64,000 bases of DNA from an uncultured Erythrobacter sp. (GTDB taxonomy: Bacteria; Pseudomonadota; Alphaproteobacteria; Sphingomonadales; Sphingomonadaceae). The position numbers were made by a program, and so were the translations under genes. The notes under the pieces are model-generated. The model had not been told where the DNA came from and ran no database searches. It saw nothing but the letters and a program-made list of their open reading frames with translations. The stretch spans positions 2,551,501-2,615,500 of the forward strand of contig CANLAD010000001.1 in the NCBI GenBank assembly GCA_947488755.1. The letters run 5' to 3'. This document shows, one piece after another, positions 55,125 through 63,647 of the stretch (the stretch's first letter is position 1; every line of letters begins with the position of its first letter).

Positions 55125-55486
55125 TGACCACCGACACCAAGACCCGCCCCGCCCCCAAGGCCGCCGTCGAGCTGACACCCGGCGCCGAAGCGCGCATCGC
55201 TCATTTGATGAGCCAGGCGCCCGACGACGCGATCGGCGTCAAGCTTTCGACCCCGCGCCGGGGCTGTTCGGGCCTCGCCTATTCGGTCGATTACGTCACA
55301 GAGGAAGCGAAGTTCGACGAGAAGATCGAAACGCCCGGCGGCACCTTCTACATCGACGGCGCCAGCGTGCTCTACCTCGTTGGATCGACCATGGACTGGC
55401 GTGAGGATGATTTCACTGCCGGTTTCGTATTCGAAAACCCGAATGCGAAAGGCGCATGCGGCTGCGGTGAGAGCTTTATGGTCTGA
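55124..55486 (+). CDS. sufA: A-type Fe-S carrier SufA (HesB family)
   Basis: 120 residues from an ATG overlapping the sufT stop (TGATG). The ligands are C48 in PRRGCSGLAY and C112/C114 in GACGCGESFMV. It is the last Suf protein; a second A-type carrier is encoded at 22962-23291. Confidence 0.9.
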   Translation: MTTDTKTRPAPKAAVELTPGAEARIAHLMSQAPDDAIGVKLSTPRRGCSGLAYSVDYVTEEAKFDEKIETPGGTFYIDGASVLYLVGSTMDWREDDFTAGFVFENPNAKGACGCGESFMV

Positions 55487-55494
55487 GTGATCCG

Positions 55495-55989
55495 ATGGCG
55501 AAGACGATCGTGCTTTCCACCGATCTCGACTGCTCGCCGCAGGAAGCGTGGGCGCGCGTCCAGACCTCCGAATTGCTTCATCACGTGGCCGCGCCATTGA
55601 TCCGATTCGTCCCGCACGATCACGCTTTTCCGGCGACGTGGCAAAAAGGCGAGTATCGCGCCTCGATGCTGTTGTTCGGCGCTATTCCGCTTGGTTGGCA
55701 GGCGATCGTGATCCAGTTTCCCTCCGCCGATTACGACGTCCACTATCTGCGCGACAACGGCTACTCGCCGCTCATTCGGCGTTGGGACCATCGGATTGAG
55801 ATTCGTCCCAATCCCGATGACACGACTCGTTATACCGACCGCTTAAGCGTGGATGCCGGGTGGCGCACGCCGATCGTCGCGGCGTTCGCCCGCATCTTCT
55901 ACGCGCACCGCCAGCGCCGCTGGCGTGCACTTGCACGAACCGGTTTTGCCGCGCTCGAGGAGCCCGAGGCTATTCGCCCGCTTCAGTAA
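55495..55989 (+). CDS. SRPBCC-like hypothetical protein
   Basis: 164 residues. The start MAKTIVLSTDLDCSPQEAWARVQTSELLHHVAAP and the end helix RIFYAHRQRRWRALARTG suggest a START-like (SRPBCC) ligand-binding fold. No catalytic motif. It follows sufA by eight bases and overlaps the end of the opposite-strand gene by 20 bases. Assignment is by pattern only. Confidence 0.6.
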   Translation: MAKTIVLSTDLDCSPQEAWARVQTSELLHHVAAPLIRFVPHDHAFPATWQKGEYRASMLLFGAIPLGWQAIVIQFPSADYDVHYLRDNGYSPLIRRWDHRIEIRPNPDDTTRYTDRLSVDAGWRTPIVAAFARIFYAHRQRRWRALARTGFAALEEPEAIRPLQ

Positions 55990-56914
55990 TTCGCGAAAGC
56001 AGGCGGCGTTCAAGATCGTCGACTTCGCCATCGGCGTCGATCATCCGGTCGAGCCACTCGCGCTCGTTATCGGTGACCACGGCACCCGCCGCGGCCTGCT
56101 CGGCAATTGTTGGCCCCGCGTCACGCTTGCCGAACACCTTGCCGAAATGGTTGGCCGCTTGCGGCATGTCGCGTACCATCCGGCGCATGACGCGCCCGAC
56201 ATTCGCCTCGTTATCCGCCACAAAAGCCTGCAATTCGCGCGCGCGATCGTGGTCGAGCTGCGCGTTCTGGAACGCGAAGCTTTTCAGATAATTGCTGACG
56301 CCATCGAGGAACAGCTCGTCCCATTCGGGGGCGTTTTCCTCGGCCAGAGTTTCGTCTTTCAGGCGGAACAGCATTTCCGCTTCGAACCGGCTCACGGCGG
56401 TAGGCGCGCATCCACCGGCGGCGAAGATGACGCGGCGCAGGATCCGGCATTCGGCGCTGCTGATATGGGTTGCCGAAAGTTCGCCGCCGCAGCGGGTCGG
56501 GCCGGTGCCGGAAAGCACTTCGCGCTCGACCTGGTCGATGATGTATGTCTTGAGCCGATCTGGCACGTTCTCCGCCCGTTCGACCACTCGCACCAGCGTT
56601 TCGAGTTCCACTTCGCTTTCGACCACGCCGTCATGGTCGACCTGCGCCATCAGCCATTCGGCTTCTTCCAGACTGCATTGCCGACGCGGCTCGGTGCCGT
56701 TGAGGACGAATTCGCCGACCGCCTCGACAAAGAAGTCGCTCCATTCCGAATCACTGGTGTCGAGCGCATTGTTGACGGCGAACAGCGCCTCGGCCTCCTC
56801 GCGAGTAATAATGCCATCGCCCCAGCCTTCGCGGCGCAGCGCGAGGACTTCCTGCGAGGTGACTTGCCCGTCGGCGGCCGCGCGCTGGGCGAGTTCGGTG
56901 AAATGCGTGGTCAT
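55970..56914 (-). CDS. Conserved hypothetical protein with TerB/EF-hand-like modules
   Basis: 314 residues from MTTHFTELAQRAAADGQ; the frame is open 12 codons upstream. It is helical with at least four similar units: ITREEAEALFAVNNALDTSDSEWSDFF, SLEEAEWLMAQVDHDGVVESEVELETL, SRFEAEMLFRLKDETLAEENAPEWDELF and EREWLDRMIDADGEVDDLERRLLS. The DxDG and ADGE loops resemble TerB or degenerate EF-hand loops. No family is certain. It may be regulatory or metal-linked. Confidence 0.6.
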   Translation of the reverse strand: MTTHFTELAQRAAADGQVTSQEVLALRREGWGDGIITREEAEALFAVNNALDTSDSEWSDFFVEAVGEFVLNGTEPRRQCSLEEAEWLMAQVDHDGVVESEVELETLVRVVERAENVPDRLKTYIIDQVEREVLSGTGPTRCGGELSATHISSAECRILRRVIFAAGGCAPTAVSRFEAEMLFRLKDETLAEENAPEWDELFLDGVSNYLKSFAFQNAQLDHDRARELQAFVADNEANVGRVMRRMVRDMPQAANHFGKVFGKRDAGPTIAEQAAAGAVVTDNEREWLDRMIDADGEVDDLERRLLSRITEAGE

Positions 56915-56974
56915 GGCGTGATGAGCCCCTCTTGATTTAACAAGGGCCATCGCACGAATGTGCTTAAGAGCGCG

Positions 56975-57379
56975 TTACCGTGCGGCCCTTTCGCGAGCGA
57001 TATCGGCGAGGCAGGCCGCGCGATCGATCTGTTGCCCGCTCCCGCGTTCGCGTGCTTCGACATGAGAGGCGACCGGCTCGCCCCCGCGTTCGCGGGGATA
57101 GAGAAACACGTCGAGCACGCAGCGGGCCGAGGCGAATTGCAGCTTTCGCGCATCGCCTTCTGCCATGTCGATCCGCGGCTCGCCAAAGCGCGACAGGAGC
57201 GTGCGGGCCTGCTGGCCAACCACGCCTTCGATGCCCGTGGTCCGCACGGGCGGAGCGGGGCGAAACGCCGGTGTCGCTGCTGCCGGAGCCGAAGCGCGCG
57301 CAGATGGAGGCGGGTTGGACGGCGCAATGCAGCCCGATACGAGCGCGAGTGCGAGGAGAGCGGGAATGACCTTATGCAT
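56975..57379 (-). CDS. Small lipoprotein
   Basis: 134 residues from MHKVIPALLALALVSGC, a clear lipobox (Cys17). A Pro/Ala-rich linker is followed by VRTTGIEGVVGQQARTLLSRFGEPRIDMAEGDARKLQFASARCVLDVFLYP, resembling outer-membrane lipoproteins that carry an SmpA/OmlA-like fold. It overlaps the EI24 gene by eight bases. Confidence 0.65.
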   Translation of the reverse strand: MHKVIPALLALALVSGCIAPSNPPPSARASAPAAATPAFRPAPPVRTTGIEGVVGQQARTLLSRFGEPRIDMAEGDARKLQFASARCVLDVFLYPRERGGEPVASHVEARERGSGQQIDRAACLADIARERAAR

Positions 57380-58094
57380 GCGCAATCGCCTTCGCGGCGC
57401 TGCGTGCCATCGCGTGATGCGCCAGATGCGTGCCTGCCGCCGCACCAACGATCGGGGCAAGCAGGTTCGCGAACGGCACCAGCATCGCCCCAGCAATCGC
57501 CGCGCCCAGCATCACGCGTTCACCGCGCGGCACGGGGTTCGCGCGCTCGGCCGGCTTGCAATGACGCAGCCACGCCATGTCGGTCAGCTCGCGCCCCAGC
57601 AGCCAGGCATTGACCGCAAGGAACACCAGCGCCGGTCCCACGCCCGTCACGATCAGCGCCAGCGCAACCGGCAGCGCCAGTGCGTTCGCCGCCAGCGCCC
57701 GCACCACGCCGCGCAGCGAATTGGCGATATCGCGGCGCAGGGGAAGCGGCCGGGCGGTTTGCGCGGCCTGCGGGTAATGCCGCTGCTCGACCGCCGCGAC
57801 GATTTCGTCGGCGAAGAACTGCAGCACCGCCAGCGCGACCACCCGGAACAGCAACCAGAAGGAGATGATCCAGACGAACACCGCAAGAAGCACCGCCGCC
57901 GTTTCGCGATAGCCGGCGGGCAGGATTGAGGCCAACGTGACTGCAAGCGCCCAGTCGAGCGCCCACCAAAGGCCTGCGCCAAGCCCCACGAAGACCAGCA
58001 GTGTCACGCCCACCGACTTCAGCACCACGCGCCACACCGCGCGGTCTGTGAGCTGACCGACGGCCTTGGCTAGGGATGCAATCACAGCGTTCAT
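57372..58094 (-). CDS. EI24 domain membrane protein
   Basis: 240 residues from MNAVIASLAKAVGQL; the frame is open 35 codons upstream. Four to five membrane helices and the EI24 segments FADEIVAAVEQRHYP and VPRGERVMLGAAIAGAMLVPFANLLAPIVG. The family includes sulfate transporter CysZ-like proteins; a specific role is not evident. It is coupled to the small lipoprotein gene. Confidence 0.78.
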   Translation of the reverse strand: MNAVIASLAKAVGQLTDRAVWRVVLKSVGVTLLVFVGLGAGLWWALDWALAVTLASILPAGYRETAAVLLAVFVWIISFWLLFRVVALAVLQFFADEIVAAVEQRHYPQAAQTARPLPLRRDIANSLRGVVRALAANALALPVALALIVTGVGPALVFLAVNAWLLGRELTDMAWLRHCKPAERANPVPRGERVMLGAAIAGAMLVPFANLLAPIVGAAAGTHLAHHAMARSAAKAIAHA

Positions 58095-58220
58095 GGAACG
58101 GTCCGAATGCGGCGGCAGCTTGACCAAGTCAATCGCGGCAAATGCCCGCTTGGCCTCTTTCGCGCGGCGGGCTAGGCGCTTGGCAAGCAACTCATTCACA
58201 AACCCTACAGGACAACAATC

Positions 58221-59228
58221 TTGGCCGAAACATCAACCGAACCCCGCTACGACGTCATCGCCATCGGCAACGCCGTGGTCGACGTGATTGCCTCTTGCGA
58301 AGAGGAGCTGATCGACGAACTTCAGCTCAATCGCGGCGGCATGACGCTGGTGGATGAGGACCGCGCTGACGAGCTTTACGCCGCCATGCCACCGGCGCGT
58401 GAGGTGTCGGGCGGATCGGCGGCCAACACTCTTGCCGGGATTTCGACGCTCGGCCTGCAGTGCGCCTTTATCGGGCAGGTTGCGGACGACCAGCTCGGCA
58501 AGGTCTTCCGCCACGACATGCGCGCAACCGGCATCGATTTCGACACCGAAGCGCGCGATGGCGATCCTGCGACCGGCCGCGTGCTGATCTTCGTCACCCC
58601 CGATGGCGAGCGCACGATGAACACGTTTCTTGGCGCGGGCCAGTATCTCCCCGCCTCCGCGCTGGACGAGGATCTGATCGCGAGCGGCGCGATTCTTTAT
58701 CTCGAAGGGTATCTGTGGGATCCCGAGGAGCCGCGCAGCGCGATGCGCCGGGCGATCGAAGTGGCGCGGGCCGCCGGGCGCAAGGTCGCCTTTACCGCCA
58801 GCGAAAGCTTCGTGATCGAGCGCCACAGGGGCGATTTTCACGAGATGATCGATGAAGGCCTGATCGACATCCTGTTCGTCAACGAAAGCGAGCTTGCGAC
58901 GCTGACGGGCAAGGACGATTTCGACGCCGGGTTCGAGGCGATTGCGGGCAAAGTCCCGGTGCTGGTCGCGACCCGCAGCGAAAAGGGCGCGGTCGCAGCA
59001 GCGGGCGGGGAGCGGGCGCAGGTCCACGCCGAACCGATTGACCGCGTGGTCGATACGACCGGCGCGGGCGACCAGTTCGCCGCCGGGTTTCTCGCCGGTC
59101 ATGCGCGGGGCGAATCGCTCGAACGCTGCCTCAAGCGCGGGGCGATCGCGGCGGCGGAAGTGATCTCGCATTACGGCCCGCGTCCAGAGGCCGACATGCG
59201 CGGGCTGATGGATGAAAAGCTGGGCTGA
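58221..59228 (+). CDS. Adenosine kinase (PfkB family)
   Basis: 335 residues from a TTG with a GGAC site upstream. The PfkB signatures are clear: GGSAANTLAGISTLG in the first third and DTTGAGDQFAAGFLAGHARG, with the catalytic Asp, near the end. The sequence resembles alphaproteobacterial adenosine kinases (GRKVAFTASESFVIERHR). It phosphorylates adenosine to AMP. Confidence 0.9.
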   Translation: MAETSTEPRYDVIAIGNAVVDVIASCEEELIDELQLNRGGMTLVDEDRADELYAAMPPAREVSGGSAANTLAGISTLGLQCAFIGQVADDQLGKVFRHDMRATGIDFDTEARDGDPATGRVLIFVTPDGERTMNTFLGAGQYLPASALDEDLIASGAILYLEGYLWDPEEPRSAMRRAIEVARAAGRKVAFTASESFVIERHRGDFHEMIDEGLIDILFVNESELATLTGKDDFDAGFEAIAGKVPVLVATRSEKGAVAAAGGERAQVHAEPIDRVVDTTGAGDQFAAGFLAGHARGESLERCLKRGAIAAAEVISHYGPRPEADMRGLMDEKLG

Positions 59229-59260
59229 GACCGGCTGAGGCCAAGTCTCGCAAATCCTAT

Positions 59261-59360
59261 TTTATTTGACACATCGGACACCGTGTCAGGCGTGATTTTT
59301 GAAGCTTCCGCTCTTTATTTCAAGGACTTGCGTTTCAAACCGACAACCTGACACTTGTCC
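59261..59360 (-). repeat. 100-bp dispersed repeat, copy 2 (inverted)
   Basis: The reverse complement reads GGACAAGTGTCAGGT, 58 unrelated bases, then GACACGGTGTC and ATGTGTCAAATAAA. The left block is identical to copy 1 and the right block matches 24/27. The copies are 18.7 kb apart, and both lie between convergent genes. Confidence 0.75.
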
Positions 59361-59453
59361 AACACGTTTTCGCGCGCGATCGGGGTGCGAATGGACTGCC
59401 GCCGATGAGAAAGAACGGCGCGGTTCCTAGCTTCCGGGCGCTCTGTAGGAAAC

Positions 59454-59813
59454 TCAGCTGTCGGGCGTGTAGCCCTCGCGGCGCAGCGTGATCATGTACG
59501 CCGCGATCTCGTCCACCTGCTCGCGGGTCAGATCGAAATCCATCATCTCGGGATAATTGTGCGCATCGGCCAGCCAGTCTGCGAGCGTGTCCTCACTCAG
59601 CCCCTCGCGGTTGGCGATCGCGGCGAAGCTGGGCGATTCGGGATTGGGCGAGAGGAAGGGTGGCTCGACCGCATGGCACCCGCCGCACGCCGCCTCGACG
59701 AAAGCGGGCGGATCAGGCTGCGGCGGGGCCTGCGCGGTCTGGCACCCGGCGAGCGGAACGGCGGCGAGCGCCGGAACGATCAGGGCGAGGGGCGTGAGAC
59801 TGTATTGTGTCAT
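59454..59813 (-). CDS. Small c-type cytochrome, lipoprotein-like
   Basis: 119 residues. A signal with ALAGC (Cys24 could be lipidated), then the haem motif C43-x-x-C46-H47 (CGGCH) and a likely axial Met at M89 or M90 (YPEMMDF). It is a single-domain periplasmic cytochrome. No oxidase genes are adjacent. Confidence 0.85.
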   Translation of the reverse strand: MTQYSLTPLALIVPALAAVPLAGCQTAQAPPQPDPPAFVEAACGGCHAVEPPFLSPNPESPSFAAIANREGLSEDTLADWLADAHNYPEMMDFDLTREQVDEIAAYMITLRREGYTPDS

Positions 59814-59864
59814 GGTTGCTCCATAGCATTGTCTTCCGCGCTCTGTCCCTGATCGAGATCAAAA

Positions 59865-61145
59865 TTACACCCGGAACATGTTGCGCAGGCCGAGGCCGAG
59901 GAGGAAGAGGAGGATGACCGACAGGATGGTCTGACCCCCTCCCAGAAAAAGCATGAGGTCGGGGACAGTTTCCCCGAACAACAGCTCCTCGCCTTGTTGC
60001 TTGGCGGTGCGGCCCGTGGGGACAAAGGCGAGCATGTTGCTGAAAGAATACGTCAGCGCGGTCAGGAAATTGCGGTCGTCGGCAAGCGATGGATCGCGCA
60101 GGTGCCAGAACAAGGCGGCGAAGGTTACGGCGCTTGCCAAAATCCAGCAAAACGGGCGCATCACTGATTTGCCGTAATCGCTCAGAACCCAATAGAAGAA
60201 CTGCAGCGTGTCCTGCAGCAAGTTGGTGGTGTGGCCGCGCTGGCTGCGGATTTCTTTTGCATGAAATTCGAGCGCCTTGGCGTGGTTGCGGTTGGCGACT
60301 GCCAATTCCTTTAGGCGGCGAAAGCGTTGGGAGTCTTCACGATCGGCGGCTGTGCGCGGAAGGCAAGGGAACCGTGCCGGACGCTTCGCATAATCGCACT
60401 CGATATCATGCACCACCAGAGTGTGCGCCAATTTTGTGCGTCGCAGGTCGAGCGGGCAACCCATTCGCCCCTCGTGCGAGAAGGTGAAGAGTTTTTCAAA
60501 ACTGCAACCTTCGAACGAGAATCTCGTCACATTCTCCAGGCTCTTTAGTTTGTCGAAACGCGCCGGTTTCCGAAATTCAGATTTGGAAAAATCAACATGT
60601 GTTTCACCGAACTCGCTATCCTCAAATATAAGGTAAGTGTCCGCAAACTGCGCCCAAGAGAAGTCTAATTTCCCTTTGCCGAACTTGGCTTTACGAAAGT
60701 CGACGGTACCAGTGCCAAACTCGCAAAGCCCGAAAAGCAGATCGGAGCCTCCAAAATCCGTCTCCCCGAAGGATAGATCACAATCACCAAATTTTGCTTT
60801 GCTGAAGTTGACCGAGCCTTCCGCAAAGACGTTCTTAGAGAAATCGATGCGCCCACCGCCAAATGTGGTTTCGACGAAGCTTACGCCACCTTTACCGTAC
60901 TTGTTCTCACTGAAATGAGCGCCTTTGTCTCCAAAAACCGCATTCTCGAAGCTGACACCACCGTCGCCAAAATTTTGTTTGGCAAGAATCACGTGGCTCC
61001 CTGAGAAATTTGCTTTCTCGAAGATGACATCTCCAGTGCCGTATGTATTGTCCCAAAAGTCCACGTCACCGCCGAAATCGACTTCGCTGAAATCAACTTT
61101 GCAGTCGCCGAATTTATTGCCGCTAAAGTTAGCTTCTCCTTTTCC
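59865..61145 (-). pseudogene. 3' part of a 12-residue-repeat solenoid membrane protein, split by an insertion
   Basis: Codons 126-551 of an original 551-codon gene whose 5' part is at 63228-63602. It contains most of 18 repeats of 12 residues starting with F or Y (for example FGGGRIDFSKNV, FGTGTVDFRKAK), then EDSQRFRRLKELAVANRNHAKALEFHAKE, SDYGKSVMRPFCWILASAVTF, a pore-like LTALTYSFSNMLAFVP and a last helix ILSVILLFLLGLGLRNMF. The parent belongs to the pentapeptide-repeat/channel-like group. The first in-frame start in this half is about residue 152, so a product would lack the N-terminal part. Confidence 0.82.
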
Positions 61146-61153
61146 AAATTTTG
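61146..61153. repeat. Target site duplication, left copy
   Basis: AAATTTTG, identical to 63228-63235, immediately outside the left end of the IS1595-like element. Confidence 0.9.
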
Positions 61154-61331
61154 GGGGTCTATCCCCTTCGCATAGGTAATTCTGGACTCAAATGACGCAC
61201 GGTTCGGCGCAGGCCTAGCTGTGCCCGTTCCTGATATGTGCTAGCGCGGGGTGTGTTTCCGCGCCATCTCATTGACCGTCTTAGTTGTTCCCGCTTAGCG
61301 TTGATCCACTTTAATAAGTGGGGAAATGCTA

Positions 61332-62198
61332 ATGGAACAGCCTTCAATACAGATTACCTACGAAGGTGGGGACGCAGATCGCCATATAATCGATATGCGT
61401 CTGTTGGGGATTTCGCTCGAAGGGGCGGATCGCATTACCTCCGATGGCATACTGGTCTTTTTGCATGGGCGGCTCCCGAGGCGAGGGGAGCGCGCACCGG
61501 TGGTAGTCAAAGTGCCAGAACCCGTTCGCGGTTCTGTGGACTATCAGGGCGTTTACGAAAGCGCAGCAGCCTTATTGCCGCTTGGAGCGCCGATAGCAGC
61601 CGAAATAATGAGCGGCTACTTGGAGCAATGGTGGATAGCAATAAAGGCAAAGTTCACCGGCAAGCAGGAGATCGCTGAAGTGGCAATCGAACGCATGGTG
61701 GAAATCCAGAGGGACCAGTTGGCTGCGCGAGATGCTTCTGATGCGCGCGCGCATGAAAGAGAGATAAGCCTGCACAACATCCTCCGCGAAGCGATTGGAT
61801 TGCAACAACCATCTATGGAAAAATTTGCCGCCCCTGTTGGACCATCGGTCCAAGTCGGCGCTGTTCGCCACGGCTCTCATCCTCGAGTGACGATAAACAC
61901 GCAAGAGGCCGAGGAAATTCGAGAGGCGGGGAAGGTCGAATGGACGAAGATTAGCGAGCTATCGTTGCGCACCGAGGGGTTTCGTTTTCACACGAATGGC
62001 CTATCAATCGAGCGTCCTGACGGTGAAGGTTTTTTGATGGCGCGGGTTCGCGACCCCGCCTTCGAAGAGCTCGAAAACCCTTACACCGATGCAGCGCAAA
62101 GGCGGTCTGAAATAGCTGTCCTGGGACGAATTGGCTACCGTGAAGGTAAGGCAGTGGCAGTTGATATTGTGGAGTTTTTACATGAAATCGTTACGTGA
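61332..62198 (+). CDS. IS1595 passenger gene 1, unknown function
   Basis: 288 residues from MEQPSIQITYEGGD; an ATG two codons earlier is closer to the GGGG ribosome site and less likely. The first half is beta-rich; residues about 95-155 are a helical, charged segment (KFTGKQEIAEVAIERMVEIQ); the end carries GFLMARVRDPAFEELENPY and GRIGYREGKAVAVDIVEF. No family is recognised. It lies inside the element on the strand opposite the transposase and overlaps passenger 2 by 17 bases. Confidence 0.7.
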   Translation: MEQPSIQITYEGGDADRHIIDMRLLGISLEGADRITSDGILVFLHGRLPRRGERAPVVVKVPEPVRGSVDYQGVYESAAALLPLGAPIAAEIMSGYLEQWWIAIKAKFTGKQEIAEVAIERMVEIQRDQLAARDASDARAHEREISLHNILREAIGLQQPSMEKFAAPVGPSVQVGAVRHGSHPRVTINTQEAEEIREAGKVEWTKISELSLRTEGFRFHTNGLSIERPDGEGFLMARVRDPAFEELENPYTDAAQRRSEIAVLGRIGYREGKAVAVDIVEFLHEIVT

Positions 62199-62349
62199 AG
62201 CCATTGAAGAAGGTGAACTCGAAAGGTTCGTTGCTCAACACAAAAGCGAAACGGGTGATCAGGGCCTTTTTGACGCTACGCTGCGTTCAATGGCCGGAAC
62301 GTTGAAAGAAGCTCCGGAAGCATCGTCTCCGGACGATTGCGACGATTGA
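62182..62349 (+). CDS. IS1595 passenger gene 2, 55-residue acidic protein
   Basis: Starts MKSLREAIEEGELERFVAQH and ends SSPDDCDD. It is translationally coupled to passenger 1. Its 3' 74 bases overlap the transposase 3' end in antisense, so the pair of convergent genes share sequence. Small acidic proteins of this form sit next to some IS1595 transposases; the role is unknown. Confidence 0.65.
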   Translation: MKSLREAIEEGELERFVAQHKSETGDQGLFDATLRSMAGTLKEAPEASSPDDCDD

Positions 62350-63178
62350 AGCGATACTCGAACTCTTTGACGTAGATGGCAAGGTGCTTCGCGCTCACGC
62401 TGGTATGCGTGCCGTTGATTGAGCATTTCAGGTGCCGCCAGAAGTTCTCGATCCCGTTCACCGTCACCGTCTCGGCAAGGCGATAGTCGAAATAGGCATA
62501 TTCCATCGCGCCGTGGTTCACACGGGCATGACGATAACCAGCATCCGACAGGCGGGCATAGGAGCGCAGTTCGTCTGTGTGGACATTGCCGCCGATCCGC
62601 ACGTTGGCCTTCACGAACGGCTCTAGGGTCGCACGGCGCTGATTGGGCACAACGGCGGTAATAAGGTCGCCACCGCGCTCCAGAGCGCCCACCACGACCG
62701 TCTTAGCGGCGCTGCCACGGTTGTGCTTACCGCGCTTCACGCCGCCCACCAGCGTTTCATCAATCTCGACATTCGTGCCCTCGCCGCCGATGGGCGTTTC
62801 GCCGTCCACATCCGCCATGTGTTCGCGGATCAGCTTCGCCATGCGCCAAGCGGTTTTATAGGTCACGCCTAGCTGGCGCTCCAATTCCTTGCCCGACACG
62901 CCGTGGCGCGTGGTGGTGAACAGGTGGATCGCATAGAACCAAAGCTGCAACGGCGTGCGCGTCTTTTCAAACGGAGTGCCTACGGTCGGATGCAGGTGGT
63001 GGCCGCACCACTGGCAGGAATAGGCGCGCTCGGCTTTGATGCGATACCAGTTAGATGCGCGCTCACAGGACGGGCATTCAAAGCCCTGCCCGAAACGAAC
63101 GTCGAAAAGATGTTGGAGACAGGTTTCGTCATCCGGAAACTGGCGAAAGAACTGGGCGGTGGTGATGGGCTTCGTCAT
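62276..63178 (-). CDS. IS1595 family (ISXO2-like) transposase
   Basis: 300 residues. An N-terminal zinc ribbon with C35-x2-C38 and C55-x2-C58 (FECPSC and YSCQWC) is followed by the ISXO2-like catalytic domain: D140 in VEIDETLVGG, D202 in VHTDELRSY and E244 in NGIENFWRHLK. It appears intact. It reads from the right end of the element inward. Confidence 0.93.
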   Translation of the reverse strand: MTKPITTAQFFRQFPDDETCLQHLFDVRFGQGFECPSCERASNWYRIKAERAYSCQWCGHHLHPTVGTPFEKTRTPLQLWFYAIHLFTTTRHGVSGKELERQLGVTYKTAWRMAKLIREHMADVDGETPIGGEGTNVEIDETLVGGVKRGKHNRGSAAKTVVVGALERGGDLITAVVPNQRRATLEPFVKANVRIGGNVHTDELRSYARLSDAGYRHARVNHGAMEYAYFDYRLAETVTVNGIENFWRHLKCSINGTHTSVSAKHLAIYVKEFEYRFNRRNRPETMLPELLSTFRPLNAA

Positions 63179-63227
63179 AGCCCATTGTATAGCAGATCAT
63201 CTTACGTATGGCAAGGGGATAGACCCC

Positions 63228-63602
63228 AAATTTTGCTTTCTTGAAGCTAATCTCATGAGCATTGAAATAGCAACCAGCAAACAACACACCCCCATCAGGG
63301 AATGTTAGATATTCAAAGCTCCATTTTTCCCTCTCGCCGAACTCAAAACTGTTAAACTCGACCTTGGCGTCCGGGTTTTCCTTTACCCACGAATTCCAAT
63401 TGACCTGCCCCCGTTCATGCAAAGCGATGGCTGCGTCATTCACGAGAACGAGTCCCACTTCACGATCGCTGTCTAAAGGAGTAAACCCCTCAGCGAGATG
63501 TGCAGTCGCCCACGAATTCCATGCAGGAATACTACCTTTCCAAGCATCGAACTTCTCTTCGGTATTGAGAATAAGGTGTTGCGGTTGTTCTTTTTGCCCC
63601 AT
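63228..63602 (-). pseudogene. 5' part of the split solenoid membrane protein
   Basis: Codons 1-125 of the original gene, from MGQKEQPQHLIL. The N-terminal domain has the motif pair SIPAWNSWATAHL and QVNWNSWVKENPDAK, then the first two repeats (FPDGGVLFAGCY and FNAHEISFKKAK). The frame now runs into the element and stops at 63129 after 32 foreign residues. The first eight bases (63228-63235) are the right target duplication. Confidence 0.82.
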
Positions 63603-63647
63603 CGCTCAAAGCTATGTTGCGCGTTCGATGCACGCAAGCATTAAGCG

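Larger units (their letters stand above)
61154..63227. mobile_element. IS1595-like element with two passenger genes
   Basis: 2,074 bp bounded by terminal inverted repeats of 26 bases: the left reads GGGGTCTATCCCCTT then CGCATAGGTAA, the right GGGGTCTATCCCCTT then GCCATACGTAA, with three mismatches. It is flanked by an exact 8-bp duplication. It contains a transposase (62276-63178, minus) and two plus-strand passengers. The first 178 bases are non-coding. The repeats and duplication indicate a rather recent insertion. Confidence 0.9.

Noticed and set aside
57078..57101. CCCCGCGTTCGCGGGG palindrome as a regulatory site
   Set aside because: It lies inside the lipoprotein coding region and encodes ordinary residues (YPRERGG); more likely a REP fragment or chance in GC-rich DNA.
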